A stretch of 64,000 nucleotides of DNA from Crambe crambe (GCA_963924555.1 OZ004582.1:9023927-9087926), one strand, 5' to 3'. Shown: positions 1 through 12,375, counted from the stretch's first letter. A program made the numbers and translations. The notes: generated by a model not told the origin, from the letters alone.

Positions 1-148
1 CTCCCAACAAAGGACACTCTTTTGGCCCCTTTCATATTACCTAGTAAATTTTAACCTCCAAGAAAAGGACAATCTCTAGCTACGTAGCTATGCAAATCAC
101 AGAGTGGCTGATCCCAAAGTGTCCTTTACTCAGAGGTTCCACTGTAGA
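1..148. repeat. copy of dispersed CAGTGGAACCTC-family element (right part)
   Basis: The stretch reads as alternating phrases (ccaacaaaggacactct, aacctccaagaaaaggaca, gaggttccactgta) that recur at about 30233-30388, 35801-35936, 42600-42705, 55728-55905, 59274-59421, 62925-63210 and 63610-63800. It ends in GAGGTTCCACTGTA, the inverse of the CAGTGGAACCTC start seen at 35801 and 55728. This fits a short non-autonomous inverted-repeat transposon family. The left end lies outside the window. Confidence 0.6.
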
Positions 149-212
149 CAATATCCAGCATCCTTCTATTCTTGTATGTTTTGAGCAAGTCTGTATGCTC
201 ACATAGATACAT

Positions 213-852
213 TTATACTGTAGCTAGGCGTGACTCCCACCTTTGGGGCCAGCAGAAGTGTCTGATGTGGCAATCGCACACAGTGGATTAACCATAAAGA
301 GAGTGTTTTATATTCCACCTATATACATGTAGGAGTGTAATCTTAATCTCCTCATATCAACAATTGCAGCTGCTAGCTAAAAGTCATATTTTTGCAAAAC
401 ATCAAGTGGGCATGGTTTGATATCCAAAAGGGGTGTGGTTAGGGGAAAGTGGGCGTGGCAAAAATAAAAAAGTTATGTGCATGTAACGCTCAGGGTCTTC
501 TGGCGTAGTGGGTTAAGCCAATTGTAACGCTCAGGGTCTTCTGGTGTAGTGGGTTAAGTTATGAACTAAGTTTTTATAGTAAATAGAGCACGGAACACAG
601 CATAAAGCGAGAGCACAAAGATATAACTCAAACAGCTATTTTAAAAACAGACTCTGTTCTTCAAACTGTCACTATGGTGATGCATAAAACATATTTAGTT
701 TTACCATGGAAATGCATTATAAATACAAGTGTTACATGCACAGATATGGGTGGATTTATATTATAGCTACATTGGGACTTTTTTAAGGTGTCCTGGATAG
801 CAAGGGTGCATGACCTCATTTCGGGGTCCTGACTAGAGGGAGTTCACTCTAA
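213..852. repeat. split copy of a second dispersed element; no gene in 149-867
   Basis: Positions 213-262 (cctttggggccagcagaagtg) and 745-852 (ggtggatttatattat, cctgactagagggagttcact) are the two ends of an element that is seen uninterrupted, inverted, at 36677-36855. About 480 bp sits between the two parts here, so this copy seems to have been interrupted. The inserted part contains a 40-bp near-perfect tandem duplication at 483-558 (gtaacgctcagggtcttctg). I see no exon in 149-867. In particular the expected first exon of the transporter that starts at 868 is not there. Confidence 0.5.
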
Positions 853-867
853 TAATATTATTTGCAG

Positions 868-3800
868 GCTAAGGATAAGGGAGCCACTCCTATTGCTATT
901 GGTCTGGTTATTGGTGCAGCTCCATTATCAGTGGGAATCCTGTCCCCTGTGGTTGGCATTATAGTAAGTATGGATATAGGCCATAGCTATAGCTAGATAT
1001 GCTACTGTATCTCAGTCTAATTGCCTTATAGCTACTGCATGCAGAAAGAAAAAAAAAAAGGTCTAGAAGTGCCAATAGACCTGTTTGGTTTCAGGGAACT
1101 AGTAGTAGAACATAGTATGGCTGCCTTGAAAATATGACTATGAACAGCCTTGTCCTCAGGCTGTACCCTCAGACTTGGACCATTTATATCCATATTTACT
1201 ATAATTATGCATGCAAAGAGTTGAGATCGTATAGCCGGTTGATGCCTATATGCAAATTACATATTATACGTATGATTAGTTTAATTTGATTGGAGCAAGA
1301 TTACTCGTATTCTTGGGATTGCTTCTAATCGGAGCTTCATACACACTCATGGCGTAAGTTAATTGATTATTAATGCTGGATGCATGTTTGTTGCTCAATA
1401 TCACAGTTTTGTAAGCTTCATTCCTGTCACCTGGCTCTTCATCCTGGTGACCTTTCTGCTGCGAATAATTGAAGGATGTGGTTCAGCCATGTTCCTCACA
1501 GCTACCCTTGTATTGATACCTGCTCTCTTTCCGAAATATATGGGGACCTTAGTAGTAAGTTCACCAATAGCGGTACACAATTACTAGAAACCGCCCAACA
1601 GCTTGCAACATTTTTCAGGGTCTAATAAACATGGCTGCTGGAGTTGGATATGCCTTGGGATTTCCCTTAGGAGGAGCCTTATATCAAGTGAGTATACTTT
1701 ATTAAAAAGGGGCTGATTATTCGAAAGGAGAATATGAAGTAGCACTTCACATTAGTTAAATAATTAGCTAAAGATTATAGCTAATGGTATGCTGATGATT
1801 TAACTCATACATAGCTTGGAGGTTTCCAACTACCATTCGCTTCAATTGGAATCCCACTATTGTTAATGATAATACCATGTGTTCTGCTGCTGAGGAAAAC
1901 TGGTGAGCTACTGCGTTTAAGTAGCTATAGGTGTGCATAATTATTAGATGGCCAGGTCAGGGGGTTCTCCCTAAAGCTTACATAGCTATAGCTATAGCTA
2001 ATATACTGGAGACTTTCATGTTTTTACTCCTCTTTTTATGTGCACAACCAATCAAAAGTCTGCTAATATTAATGGCACTGCTCATACAAAATTGGAGTAT
2101 CTGGAGCATGCCTGTCAGAAGCTCAGAATAGCTAGCTAATAATTATTATTCCTGCAGATATCAAGAAGAAGAAGAAAGAGTCGCTCCCAGTTAAGGGAAT
2201 GTGTGGGATGTTAGCCGATGCAATCATCATTGTTCTATGTTAGAGCCGTAAGATAAGTGGTTACACTTCAGTCACCATAAATGATCATCTTTACACAGTT
2301 ACTAACATGGTTATAAGTAGTGCAAGTCTGTCTTTTGTACAACCAACACTGGAAATATACATGGTGGAACATGTGAGTTAATAGCTACATCTATACATAT
2401 TGTACCAAAAAGTGATCATAATTTCTTAGTTATTTTCGTAGTGGAAAACAACTAATTTACAACGAAAATTTCCAGTCATTAATTAAAGTATTCCTTGTCT
2501 AGTTTGGCCTGAGTCCAGCACTAGTTTCTGTTTCAATGCTCATCGCACCTCTATCCTATTTCTTGGCAGCACTTTTTGTGGGACTAGCCTCTGATAAAGT
2601 GGTAAGGTTCGCTGTTGGCAAACTATGTAGCTATGACTTTAAAGATCAGACAAATAGCCTACATCTTATAATTGCTTTGTAGGGACACCACAGGTACTTT
2701 TCTGTTGGTGGAATGGCACTACTTATTGTTGGCTATTTCGTATTATCACTTCCTGTATACTTTAAAGGATTCCCGTAAGTTAGCAAGTTACTATAGGACA
2801 ATTGTGGGTGCGGTTACTCCTCCCACCTCAAGAATTGGTCTTACGTATGGATTTTAGAAAGGGGTGGAGCATTGATTCATAATATCTCAGGAGCTTTTTT
2901 TAAAATATAAGTGACATATGTGATTTAAATATCACAGGCAATATTGGTCCATTTTTGTCTTGTTTATCAACATTGGAGCAGGAGGGGCTTTAGGGATAGT
3001 CACCATTTATGCTGACATGATCAACCAAGTCAAGTACAGAATATTAGTTCATTACTCTAAGTGACTTTATTAAAATTATGATCATAGGATGATCACAAAA
3101 AATGAGATAGAGCAAGAAGTATTTTCTCCATTCATCAGTGGACTAGTATCCTCTTCAATGTACTTCGGGTGAGCTAATTAACTGCCATGGTTAGAAATTT
3201 CAACCAAAGGCTGGCATTTGAATGCTGGACCAATACGATTGCTGATTAATTTTATAAATGGTTAGTTAATTAGTGTACCTGTGACCATGGTAACCTCAGT
3301 ATTAATAGAGGCCTATACACCTGTATAGCTATGAAATGGAGGTATTGCCTATCAGTTTTATAATTTAATTAAATATTTCCCACAGTGAATTCGGTGGAAG
3401 TCTCATCGGAGGCACCCTTAAGCAGTTCATATCTGTGCCTCTCTCAGCATTAGTATTTATAGAGATAGCCTTGGCTCAGGTAAGCACATGATATGATATG
3501 CGTGTCCAGAAAAGAGCTACGATCATGAAGTAGAACCTAGTGTCCTAGCTATTTTGCATATCACTGCATTCACTTAATCCTTCTGCTCTAACTGGTTTCT
3601 GAAATTTGGTTATGAATGTCTATTGAACTATAGAGCGTTTGCAATGCATCCTTTTACCATACCAACGGTGGCCATTTTGGTGCACAATTAGTATTACGCT
3701 CTATGGAGATTGTGCACCAAAATGGCCACCGTTGGCATGGTAAAAGGATGCTCTATTGAAAATTTTCAGGGAATAAAATCTAGAGGGGGGTCCAGGGAGG

Positions 3801-3929
3801 GGAAAACAGACAGTGTCTAGTAGCTACACACTTTATATTATTGTTGTTGTTTCATTACAGACAATTTTGATTCTGACCATCAGTCTTATTGAATACTATA
3901 CAAGGACAAATATCCACATTAGCAAATGA
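868..3929 (+). CDS. SLC18B1-like MFS transporter, copy 1 (first exon not in window)
   Basis: Exons 2-14 of a 14-exon gene: 868-963, 1280-1353, 1407-1554, 1619-1687, 1815-1902, 2158-2238, 2299-2372, 2503-2601, 2683-2774, 2938-3033, 3088-3168, 3386-3479, 3861-3929 (TGA). All junctions are GT-AG and in phase, giving 386 residues. Conserved segments match human vesicular polyamine transporter SLC18B1: AKDKG after TM1, RIIEGCGSA in TM4, a FPLGGALYQLGGFQLPF block, FVQPTLE in TM7, ASDK in the TM8-9 loop and the SGLVSSS/GGTLKQF region. Family role (known): proton-coupled loading of polyamines into vesicles; substrate here is inferred. The 82-141-residue first exon of the paralogues (Ser-rich tail plus TM1) is absent from 1-867. 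In copies 2-5 intron 1 is only 57-215 bp, so exon 1 is either unusually far upstream or lost. Confidence 0.85.
3628..3752. mobile_element. 125-bp foldback MITE in intron 13 of transporter copy 1
   Basis: Two about 41-nt arms (3646-3688 and 3710-3750; gcatccttttaccat... and its complement, one or two mismatches) make a near-perfect hairpin. The block is flanked on both sides by CTATTGAA (3620-3627 and 3753-3760), as expected for an 8-bp target-site duplication. Copy 2 lacks it in the same intron, so it inserted after the duplication. Confidence 0.7.
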
Positions 3930-4410
3930 ATCAGCTAGAATTAGAACTAGAACTAGATATTATTTCTAATTCATAACAACTATCTATATGATTTAATACA
4001 ATGAATCAATTCCTGTCTGCTCTCTCTCTCTGCCAACATATGGTGTAGCTATGTACATAGCTCAGTAGTGTAATAATGAAATTAAAGGTGGTGCATACCA
4101 GGGCTTCATCTAGGAATTTCACCTGGGGGGAAGCTCACTGATCGCATGGCCATAGGTCACAGTGAGGGGGAGGGTGTGGGAGGGGGATGTGCCCCCTCCT
4201 GTGTGAAGTGTGAAGCCAAAAATGCTTATTACTCTGAAGTATCCCAAATTGGTCCTTAATTACTCCCTTTGGTGACTACATGTAACAACCTGTGGTCACC
4301 AAAGGGAGTTGGGGGGGGGGGAAGATTGAGGGTTTGGGGGAAGCTTCCCTCTGCACCCCCCAGTAGATGAAACCCTGAAGGTTTAGCTATATCCCTACAT
4401 GTAAAAAGGG
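3930..4410. other. intergenic between transporter copies 1 and 2
   Basis: The first 170 bp after the stop are similar to the sequence after copy 2 (7953-8110), so they belong to the duplicated unit. From 4090 to 4380 there is G-rich sequence with a 15-bp inverted repeat (ctccctttggtgac at 4263-4276 against gtcaccaaagggag at 4294-4307) and a short G run. No coding exon seen. Confidence 0.5.
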
Positions 4411-4560
4411 AGTGAAGGAAGCTTCCTTTACACAGTGGAATTATTTCAGCCAGCTGTCCAGATAGCTAGCTAGCTAGCCATATGAAATCCTAGACCTGTG
4501 CTGATGATAACTAGCATGTACGTAAGATTGCATAGCTAGCTAGATAAAGAGAAGAGGATT
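4411..4560 (+). promoter_or_regulatory. conserved 5' block upstream of transporter copy 2
   Basis: About 130 bp before the ATG are nearly identical to 8155-8284 before copy 3, including the palindrome AAGGAAGCTTCCTT, a run of TAGC words and the phrase cctagacctgtgctgatga. Conservation between paralogues while introns have drifted suggests a core promoter and 5' UTR, although recent duplication alone could explain it. No clear TATA box. Confidence 0.45.
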
Positions 4561-7500
4561 ATGAGTAATGGAGAGCTAATCCCACTGGAAACTACATCAC
4601 CATCTCTCCTTCATGAGTCACACTCATCTCCACAGCCACAAGAAGGAGAGCAACAGCCACCTTCCCCCACCAAAACTCCTGAGGGAGAGCCGACAGAGTC
4701 CACAAAGCACAAGGGAAGAGACATAATCACAGTCGTTATCTTCTTAGTCAACACTGTATTGGCCAATACTGCCTATTCTTTGATGGGTCCTTTTTTTCCA
4801 GAAAAGGTAAGATAAATTAGCTAGCTATAAATCAGTGTGGTAGCTATAAAAAGACAATCTCTTTGTTTGGAGATAGCCAGCCAATACGAAGTTGGTATCT
4901 TTTAAATTTGATTTGAGCAAGGTTTGTAGCTATATACTGTAGATGAGGTACATAGCAGTAATTCATAGCCATTATTTGCAGGCTAAGGATAAGGGAGTCA
5001 CTCCTTTTGCTACTGGTCTGATTATTGGTGCAGCTCCTTTAACAGTAGCAGTCGTGTCCCCTGTGATTGGCGTGATAGTAAGTAGCTAATGATCTCAGAC
5101 AGCCATTAGCCATAGCTATGTCAACCACTACAACCACTCATGGTATTAGCTAGCTGACATAGCACATGGCTAAATTAGAAAAGTGATAGAATGATAGAAC
5201 AAAGACCTATGTAGGTTACAGACTCCTAGGGGAGCACTTTAAGATCAAAGCATGGTACAGTATAATTCGCTGGAAGTTCTGTTGATACGTAGGTTGAAGC
5301 CCTAGCCAGCAGAGTTAGCTACTATATATGGCTAGGTGCTGATAGAATGAAAGTGTTAGTAGCTAGAGCTTAATTGCTATACAGTGCTGTTGCAGTGACA
5401 TAAATGTTTATCAGTTATTTTTACTTAGATTTCGTTGCTTTCCTTCATTAGTATAATTTGATTGGAGCAAGATTACTCGTGTTCTTGGGATTATTTCTAA
5501 TTGGAGCTTCATACATACTCATGGCGTAAGTTAATTCATATACACAAATGAAAGCCAGATGCATGTTGACCATACGGTACCACAGTTTTGTAACCTTTAT
5601 TCCTGTAACCTGGCTCTTCATCCTGGTACCTCTCCTGCTACGAATTATTGAAGGATGCGGTTCGGCCATGTTCCTCACAGCCAAATATACACTGATTCCT
5701 GCTCTCTTCCCAAAATACATGGGAACTCTTATAGTAAGTATACCTAAGATGAATGCAGTCTCTCAATGTTTTAGGTTTTAGTCTGCCTCCCCCCCCCCCC
5801 CTCCCCCCCCCCCCAATTCTGATATGCATATCACTGCAAGCCCTAGCCTTAGCCCTAGCCCAACAGCTTGTAACAATTTTTTTCAGGGTCTAATAAACAT
5901 GGCTGGTGGAGTTGGATATGCCTTGGGATTTCCCTTAGGAGGAGCCTTATATCAAGTGAGTATACTTTATTAAAAGGAGCTGATTATATTCAAAAGGAGA
6001 ATATGAAGTTGCACTTCACATTATAATAAAGATTATAGCTAATGGTATGCTGATAATTTAACTCGTACATAGCTTGGAGGTTTCCAACTACCATTCGCTT
6101 CAATTGGAGTCCCACTACTATTAATGATAATACCATGTGTTCTGCTGCTGAGAAAAACTGGTGAGCTACTAGGTTTAAGTAGCTATAGGTGTGCATAATC
6201 ATTAAATGGCCAGGTGAGTGCTGAACCTTTACTTAGCTAGCTATAATATACTGGAGACTTTCAAATTTTTACTCAGTAATTTACTTGGTGCATGGAAACT
6301 ATATTCCTCTTTGTATGTATGTGCACAACCAATCAAGAGTCTGCTAATCTTCTTGCTGATAAATGGCACTGCTCATACAAAATGGGAGTGTCTGGAGCAT
6401 GCCTAGCTAGCTAATAATTATTATTACTGCAGATACCAAGAAGAAGAAAGAATCGCTCCCAGTTAAGGGAATGTGTGGGATGTTAGCCGATGCAATCATC
6501 ATTGTTCTATGTTAGAGCCGTAAGATAAGTGGCTACACTTCAGTCACCATAAATGATCATCTTTACACAGTTACTAACATGGTTATAAGTTGTGCAAGTC
6601 TGTCTTTTGTACAACCAACACTGGAAATATACATGGTGAAACATGTGAGTTAATAGCTACATTTATACATATTGTAGAAGTGATCATAATTTCTTAGTTA
6701 TTTTCGTAGTGGAAGACAACTAATTTACAACGAAAATTTCCAGTCATTAATTAAAGTATTCCTTGTCTAGTTTGGCCTGAGTCCAGCACTAGTTTCCATG
6801 TCATTGCTCATCATGGCTCTATCCTACTTCTTGGCAGCACTTTTTGTGGGACTAGCCTCTGACAAAGTGGTAAGGCTCAATGTTGGCAAACTATGTAACA
6901 GTAGCTATGATTTTATAGATCAATTAATAGCCTGCATCTTTATAGGGACACCACAGGTACTTTTCTGTTGGTGGAGTGGCACTTCTTATTGTTAGCTATT
7001 TCTTATTATCACTTCCTGTATACTTTAAAGGATTCCCGTAAGTTAGCAAGTTACTATAGGACAATTGATGGGTGTGGTTACTCCTCCCACCTCAAGAATT
7101 GGACTCTAGAAAGGGGTGGGGCATTTATTTGTAATTATTATCTCAGGAGCTTTTTTATATAAGTAATATATGTGATTTAAATATCACAGGCAATATTGGT
7201 CCATATTTGTCTCGTTTATCATCATTGGAGCAGGAGGGGCTTTAGGGATAGTCACCATTTATGCTGACATGATCAACCAAGTCAAGTACAGAATATTGGT
7301 TCATTACTCTAAGTGACTTTATTAAAATTATGATCATAGGATGATCACAAAAAATGAGATAGAGCAAGAAGTATTTTCTCCATTCATCAGTGGACTAGTA
7401 TCCTCTTCAATGTACTTCGGGTGAGTTAACTGCCATGGTTAGAAATTTCGACCAATAGGATTACTGCATGCTGGACCAATACAATTGCTGATTAATTTTG

Positions 7501-7786
7501 ATAAATAGCTGGTTTGCTATGATTAGTATACCTGTGATCATGGTATACAAGTCACTTACGTATCAACCTCAGTGTTTATGGAGGCCTAACCCTTTGAAAT
7601 GAGGTATTGCCTATCAGTTTTATAACTGTAATTAAATATTCCTCACAGTGAATTCGGTGGAAGTTTCCTCGGAGGCACCCTTAAGCAGTTCATATCTATG
7701 CCTCTCTCAGCATTAGTATTTGTAGAGATAACCTTGGCTCAGGTAAGTAGATGATATGATATGCATATCCAGAACCTAGTGAGGGT

Positions 7787-7820
<34 letters not shown>

Positions 7821-7952
7821 AGGGGAAAACAGACAGTGTCTAGTAGCTACACACTTTATATTATTGTTATTGTTTCATCGCAGACAATTTTGATTCTGGT
7901 CATCAGTCTTATTGAATACTATACAAGGACAAATTTCCACATTAGCAAATGA
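4561..7952 (+). CDS. SLC18B1-like MFS transporter, copy 2 (complete)
   Basis: Exons 4561-4806, 4982-5077, 5452-5525, 5586-5733, 5887-5955, 6073-6160, 6433-6510, 6571-6644, 6771-6869, 6946-7037, 7190-7285, 7340-7420, 7649-7742, 7884-7952. All are GT-AG and in phase, giving 467 residues, close to human SLC18B1 (456). The start is the first ATG after the conserved 5' block. A Ser/Pro-rich cytosolic tail carries SLLHESHSS. TM1 starts near residue 60 and runs into AYSLMGPFFPEK, followed by the GARLLVFLG, RIIEGCGSA, GGALYQLGGFQLPF, ASDK and GGTLKQF segments of the family. Closest to copy 1: exons 3-14 are almost identical. Intron 13 has a 33-base G run at 7787-7819; intron 4 has poly-C at about 5788-5813. 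Confidence 0.9.
7787..7819. repeat. poly(G) tract, 33 bases
   Basis: Uninterrupted G run in intron 13 of transporter copy 2. The same intron in copy 1 has no such run, only a GAGGGGGGTCCAGGGAGGGG stretch at the matching place. Length may be unstable or partly a sequencing artefact. Confidence 0.8.
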
Positions 7953-8154
7953 ATCAGCTAGCTAGAACTAACTAGAACTAGATATTATTTCTAATTCATA
8001 ACAACTATCTATGATTACAATGAATATGAAGTCAAGGGTGATACATATCAATTCCTGTCTGCTCTCTCTAATCAGGCCACTCTGCCAACAGCATGCTATG
8101 TAGCTCAGTAGTATGATGATGAGATTAATAGAAGAGTCAAAAGGGTACATAGCT

Positions 8155-8284
8155 ACAGTGAAGGAAGCTTCCTTTACATGGTGGAATTAATTCAGCCAGC
8201 TATCCAGGTAGCTAGCTAGCTAGCCACATGAAATCCTAGACCTGTGCTGATGATAGCTAGCATGTACGTAAGATTGCCACTAGC
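8155..8284 (+). promoter_or_regulatory. conserved 5' block upstream of transporter copy 3
   Basis: Near-identical partner of 4411-4560: AAGGAAGCTTCCTT palindrome, TAGC run, cctagacctgtgctgatga. It ends directly at the ATG of copy 3. In copy 2 the ATG used corresponds to the internal ATGAGCGATGG at 8312, so copy 3 may use either start. Confidence 0.45.
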
Positions 8285-11200
8285 ATGGGGGTGTCTAAAG
8301 AAAAGAGGATCATGAGCGATGGTGAGCTAATTTTGCTACAAACTTCAACATCAGCAGCAGCATCGTCATCATCATCTCTCCTACAAAGGTCACATTCATC
8401 CTCTCGTTCAGAAGGAAGGCAACAACCATCTTCCTCCACTGAAGCTGCTGAAGGAGAAGACGAGTCCACAAAGCACAGGAGAAGAGACATAATCACAGTC
8501 ATATTCTTCTTTGTCACTAAAGTAATGGTTGGTGCTGCTTACTCTTTGATGACTCCATTCTTTCCAAAAGAGGTATAATATCAGGAAGATTAGCTATTCA
8601 GTGGGAAAACTATACTGTGTTCCAGTTAAGCAAGTTAGCTATGATCCATATTTTTCAGGCTATGGACAAGGGAGCCACTCCTTTTGCTATTGGTATGATT
8701 ATTGGTGCAGCTCCATTGTCAGTGACTGTCCTGTCACCTGTGATCGGCATGGTGGTAAGTAGTTAGCTGAGATGAACATAGCTAATAATAACACCAATCC
8801 TATAGCTATGTAAACTTGTATCATACGGTGCTTGTAGCTAAGGTAAAGCGGGGCTATTTCGAATGGCAGGTAATTCCGTATTGTTCAAATATTTCTGAAA
8901 CTACTGAAGCTTCTGAGCTCAATGTTGGAGGATATAATCTACTATAATAGTAGAATACACCTTTCAAATTAGAGCTCATAAGCTCGAGGAGTTTTGAAAA
9001 TATTTGACCCTACGGAATAGCCCCACCGTTCGGAATAGCCCCGCTTTGCCTTATATATTGTTTGTGCATAGCTTTCTGTTCTGGTGGCCTTCACATTAAC
9101 TACAAACCTATGTATGTAGTTGGCTTAGCCAAATGCTATTTGGCATTGAATTAATAAACCAAAAAAGCATAAAAATGTGCCGAATAAACTGTAAACTGTA
9201 GTTATAGCTATGTAGCTATGATTTCAATATTAGTTTAACTTGATTGGAATGAGACCACTTATGTTCTTGGGATTACTGCTGATTGGCACTTCATACACAC
9301 TTCTGGCGTAAGTTAACTAATTTATTAATGACTGAAGCCTGCTTATTGACTATCATATTATACTATTAGTTTTGTAACCTTCATTCCTGTCACCTGGCTC
9401 TTCATCCTGGTAGCTTTCCTGCTAAGAACAGTTGAAGGATGTGGGTCAGCCATGTTTACAACAGCCATCCTCACACTGATGCCTGCACTCTTCCCAAAGC
9501 ACATGGGGACCTTAGTAGTAAGTAGCTATGCCCTAGCCCCCTGCATGAAAACATTTCCTGTCTCATATCAGGATTAGTATTAGAGTTATGGCTAAGAGTT
9601 CACTTTTCATACAAAACCAGCAAATGCTGTGTGGGAATTAGCTACTTTTTTTTCTTCAGGGTCTAGTAAACATGGCCGCATCAGTTGGCTACTCCTTGGG
9701 ATTTCCAGTGGGAGGAGCCTTATATGAAGTAAGTATGCATATATGTAATGCAACAGTATACCTGCTTCAAAGCACCCAGCTCTTGCTTGATATAGGTATA
9801 GGGGACAAAGGGTTAATTAATTAATAATAGACACATTGTACAGCTAGTTCAAATGATCCCTCTCCTTATATGCCCTCCCCGTGCCCCCATGCCCCCTCCC
9901 CCCCCCCCCCCTCATGCTCCCTCCCATTGCCATCTCCTCTTGCCCCCCCTCCATACCCCCTCCCCCTCTCCTCCCCCTGCTTCCATCGTCCCCTTGCTCC
10001 CTCCCAATCGATAACAACACTGCTAACACGTGCCACTCATACATACTCACAGCTTGGAGGCTACCAACTACCATTCATTGCTATTGGAGTGCCAGTATTG
10101 ATACTAATAATACCATGTCTTCTACTGTTGAGAAAATACAGTAAGCATAGCTAGATATACTAATATATGTAGCAAGTTACTGTATATTCCCAGACCCTTT
10201 CCAACTATGTGCTTATTGAGCATAATATATATAGCTATATAGGGTAAAGGGTTTGGGAATGAGGCTATACATGTATATGATATGATATTAACTAGTGAGA
10301 GTTCCAGGTACATGTACATAGCTAGTAGAAATCAAATACTGTCTGGTCCTATTTTAAACTATATTATTTTCTCAAAATTTGATGGCAGTATTCCAAACCT
10401 CCATCATATATTCCAAAATAAATGGACTATTGTTGACTAGTTAAGTGTCTAACCCCACGCAGTATCACACAGCCATTGAGATGTGACAGCAATGGGATTA
10501 GTTATTTATTTCTACAGATGTCAAGAAGAAGCAATTGCAAAAGTCACTCCCAATCAAAGGAATGTGCAGAATCATAACCGATGCAATTATCATCATTCTA
10601 TGTTAGAGCTAAGACAATAATATAGTTAGCTATCTAGTAGTTGCCATGCTGAGAAAAACACCCACTGAATTTTGCACATCATACCTTTCTTTTCTGCTTC
10701 AAATAGCTATATACCTGTAACTATACATATCAAATCTACTACTGTACCTGATGATGACAGACATGCATACAATAATAATCCACTGATTGTGTCTTAAAAT
10801 GTTTTAATTTTACTCACTCTTTCTTACATGCATCACAGTTATTAACTCAGTCATGGGTATTGCAAGCATGTGTTTTTTGCAACCAACACTGGAAACATAT
10901 CTTGTGGACCATGTGAGTAAAATCTACATTTAACCATTAACTCTACATAAAGCATTAAACCTAGTGAGTCTATAGCTAAAATCTACATTAACCACACACA
11001 ATTATCATTATTATTCCTCTTTTTGTACAGTTTGGGCTGAATCCTGCACTTGTGGGCATGACAGCTTTCATAGGAACTCTATCCTACCTCTCGGCGTCAC
11101 TTCCCACAGCAGTAGTCACAGACAAACTGGTATGGATTACAGCTATTGCTATTGCTAAGTCATACATGAATTTTTTTGATAGATAATATTTTCTCATAGG

Positions 11201-12375
11201 GACACCACAGGTACTTCTCTGTCTGTGGAATGGCCCTACTTGTTGTTTACTTTCTAATAATATCGATTCAATACTTCACAGGAGTCCCGTAAGTTAAAAC
11301 TGTAAATCTTCTAAAGATGGTTACAAGTGTGGTTACCCCTTCCACCCAAAATTGGAGGTATTCCAATCAATTATAGCTAGCTATGTGTCACAAAGGTTAA
11401 TTTTCTGAACCACCACATGCAGGCAATATTGGTGCTTTGCAGTGGGATTTATTGTCAATGGAATTGGAAGTGCTCTTACAACAATGACTATCTACCCTGA
11501 TATGATCAACCAAGTCAAGTATGTATTTTAAAGTGGCTGGTTAAGTCATGTACAGTAGCTGCATGCATAGGAGAGAGCCTTACTTTGCTTCAATACTGCA
11601 TGCAGTAAATATTGCGATAGCTAACTCTATGATGTACGTACAGGAAAAGTACCAAAGTTGGAATAGAACAGGAAGTATTTGGTCCATTCATCTCTGGACT
11701 GATATCCTCTTCACTTTTCTTTGGGTGAGTTAACAAAGAACAACACAATAATTATTTTAAGACACATAGCTACTTGATTGAATTTTTGTAGTGAATTCAT
11801 TGGAAATTCCATCGGAGGCATACTTGAGCAGTTCTTATCTCTTCCTCTCTCGACATTAGTGATTTCAGAAATGATATTGGCCCAGGTCTATACAGTACAT
11901 AACAGTTAGACACTGAAGGCCTAGGAATCTACAGGGATTCGGAAATATGAAGGCTCTTAGGCTGAGCGCAGTGAAGACTCTACTATCTAAAGGCCTCTAT
12001 CTAAGGGCCTGAAGGTTTCTAAAACTGTAGATTCCATTGGCCAGGTGTCTAACTTACTTAGACTATAGCTAGAGGCAGTGTGCATGCGCATGTAAAAACC
12101 ATAGAGAATTAAACGTTATCTTGGTATCAAAATGCACTTTGTTATCATGGTATTGTAAATGTACTTGTGGTTTTGAGTGACTTGCTACTGACCAAACAGA
12201 TTGGTCCATTCTACTCAACTTTATGTACGTAGTTTCCAGTCCTGGTATTAAGAGGTCCTAATGTGATATTATGGTTCATTATTATTGTTATTGTTACTGA
12301 ATACAGACAATTTTGATTCTGGCCATCAGTCTAATCGAATACTACACAAGGATAAGGATTTTGGAACCCGATTAG
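8285..12375 (+). CDS. SLC18B1-like MFS transporter, copy 3 (complete)
   Basis: Exons 8285-8572, 8659-8754, 9234-9307, 9370-9517, 9660-9728, 10053-10140, 10518-10601, 10839-10912, 11031-11129, 11200-11288, 11423-11518, 11644-11724, 11792-11885, 12307-12375. In phase throughout, 482 residues. MGVSKEKR start shared with copy 4; an in-frame ATG at 8312 matches the start of copy 2. The N-terminal tail has short Ser and Ala runs and SLLQRSHSS. Family segments are present (AYSLMTPFF, GMRPLMFLG, RTVEGCGSAM, GGALYELGGYQLPF, LQPTLETYLVDH, TDKL, DMINQV, GGILEQF). Exon 10 is 89 nt, three less than copies 1-2. Copies 3 and 4 form the second close pair. Introns carry several small transposons. Confidence 0.9.
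8841..9053. mobile_element. TIR element in intron 2 of transporter copy 3
   Basis: Ends AGGTAAAGCGGGGCTATT (from 8841) and the complement of AGGCAAAGCGGGGCTATT (to 9051) form terminal inverted repeats, with a repeated ccgttcggaatagcccc near the right end. TA lies on both sides, as for Tc1/mariner-type insertions. No coding capacity, about 210 bp. Confidence 0.65.
9896..10005. repeat. C-rich low-complexity tract
   Basis: Pyrimidine-rich stretch (ccctcccc, ccccccccccct, tgctccctcccattg) in intron 5 of copy 3. Open frames here on both strands are composition artefacts. Confidence 0.7.
10187..10260. repeat. short hairpin in intron 6 of transporter copy 3
   Basis: TTCCCAGACCCTTT at 10187 pairs with AAAGGGTTTGGGAA at 10247-10260 around an AT-rich loop. 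Probably a remnant of a miniature inverted-repeat element. Confidence 0.5.
11905..12053. mobile_element. MITE-like inverted repeat in intron 13 of transporter copy 3
   Basis: GTTAGACACTGAAGGCC at the left and the complement of GTTAGACACCTGGCC at the right, followed inward by GGAATCTACAG on the left and its complement on the right. The interior has further short inverted phrases (aaggcctctatctaagggcct). 149 bp, no coding capacity. Confidence 0.55.

Noticed and set aside
2237..2241. Premature TAG in transporter exon 7
   Set aside because: It spans the splice donor (T|GTTAGA). The next exon restores the frame in all copies, so it is intronic.
9844..10154. Pro-rich and Gly-rich ORFs on both strands
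   Set aside because: Caused by the C-rich tract in intron 5 of transporter copy 3. Only 10053-10140 within them is a real exon.
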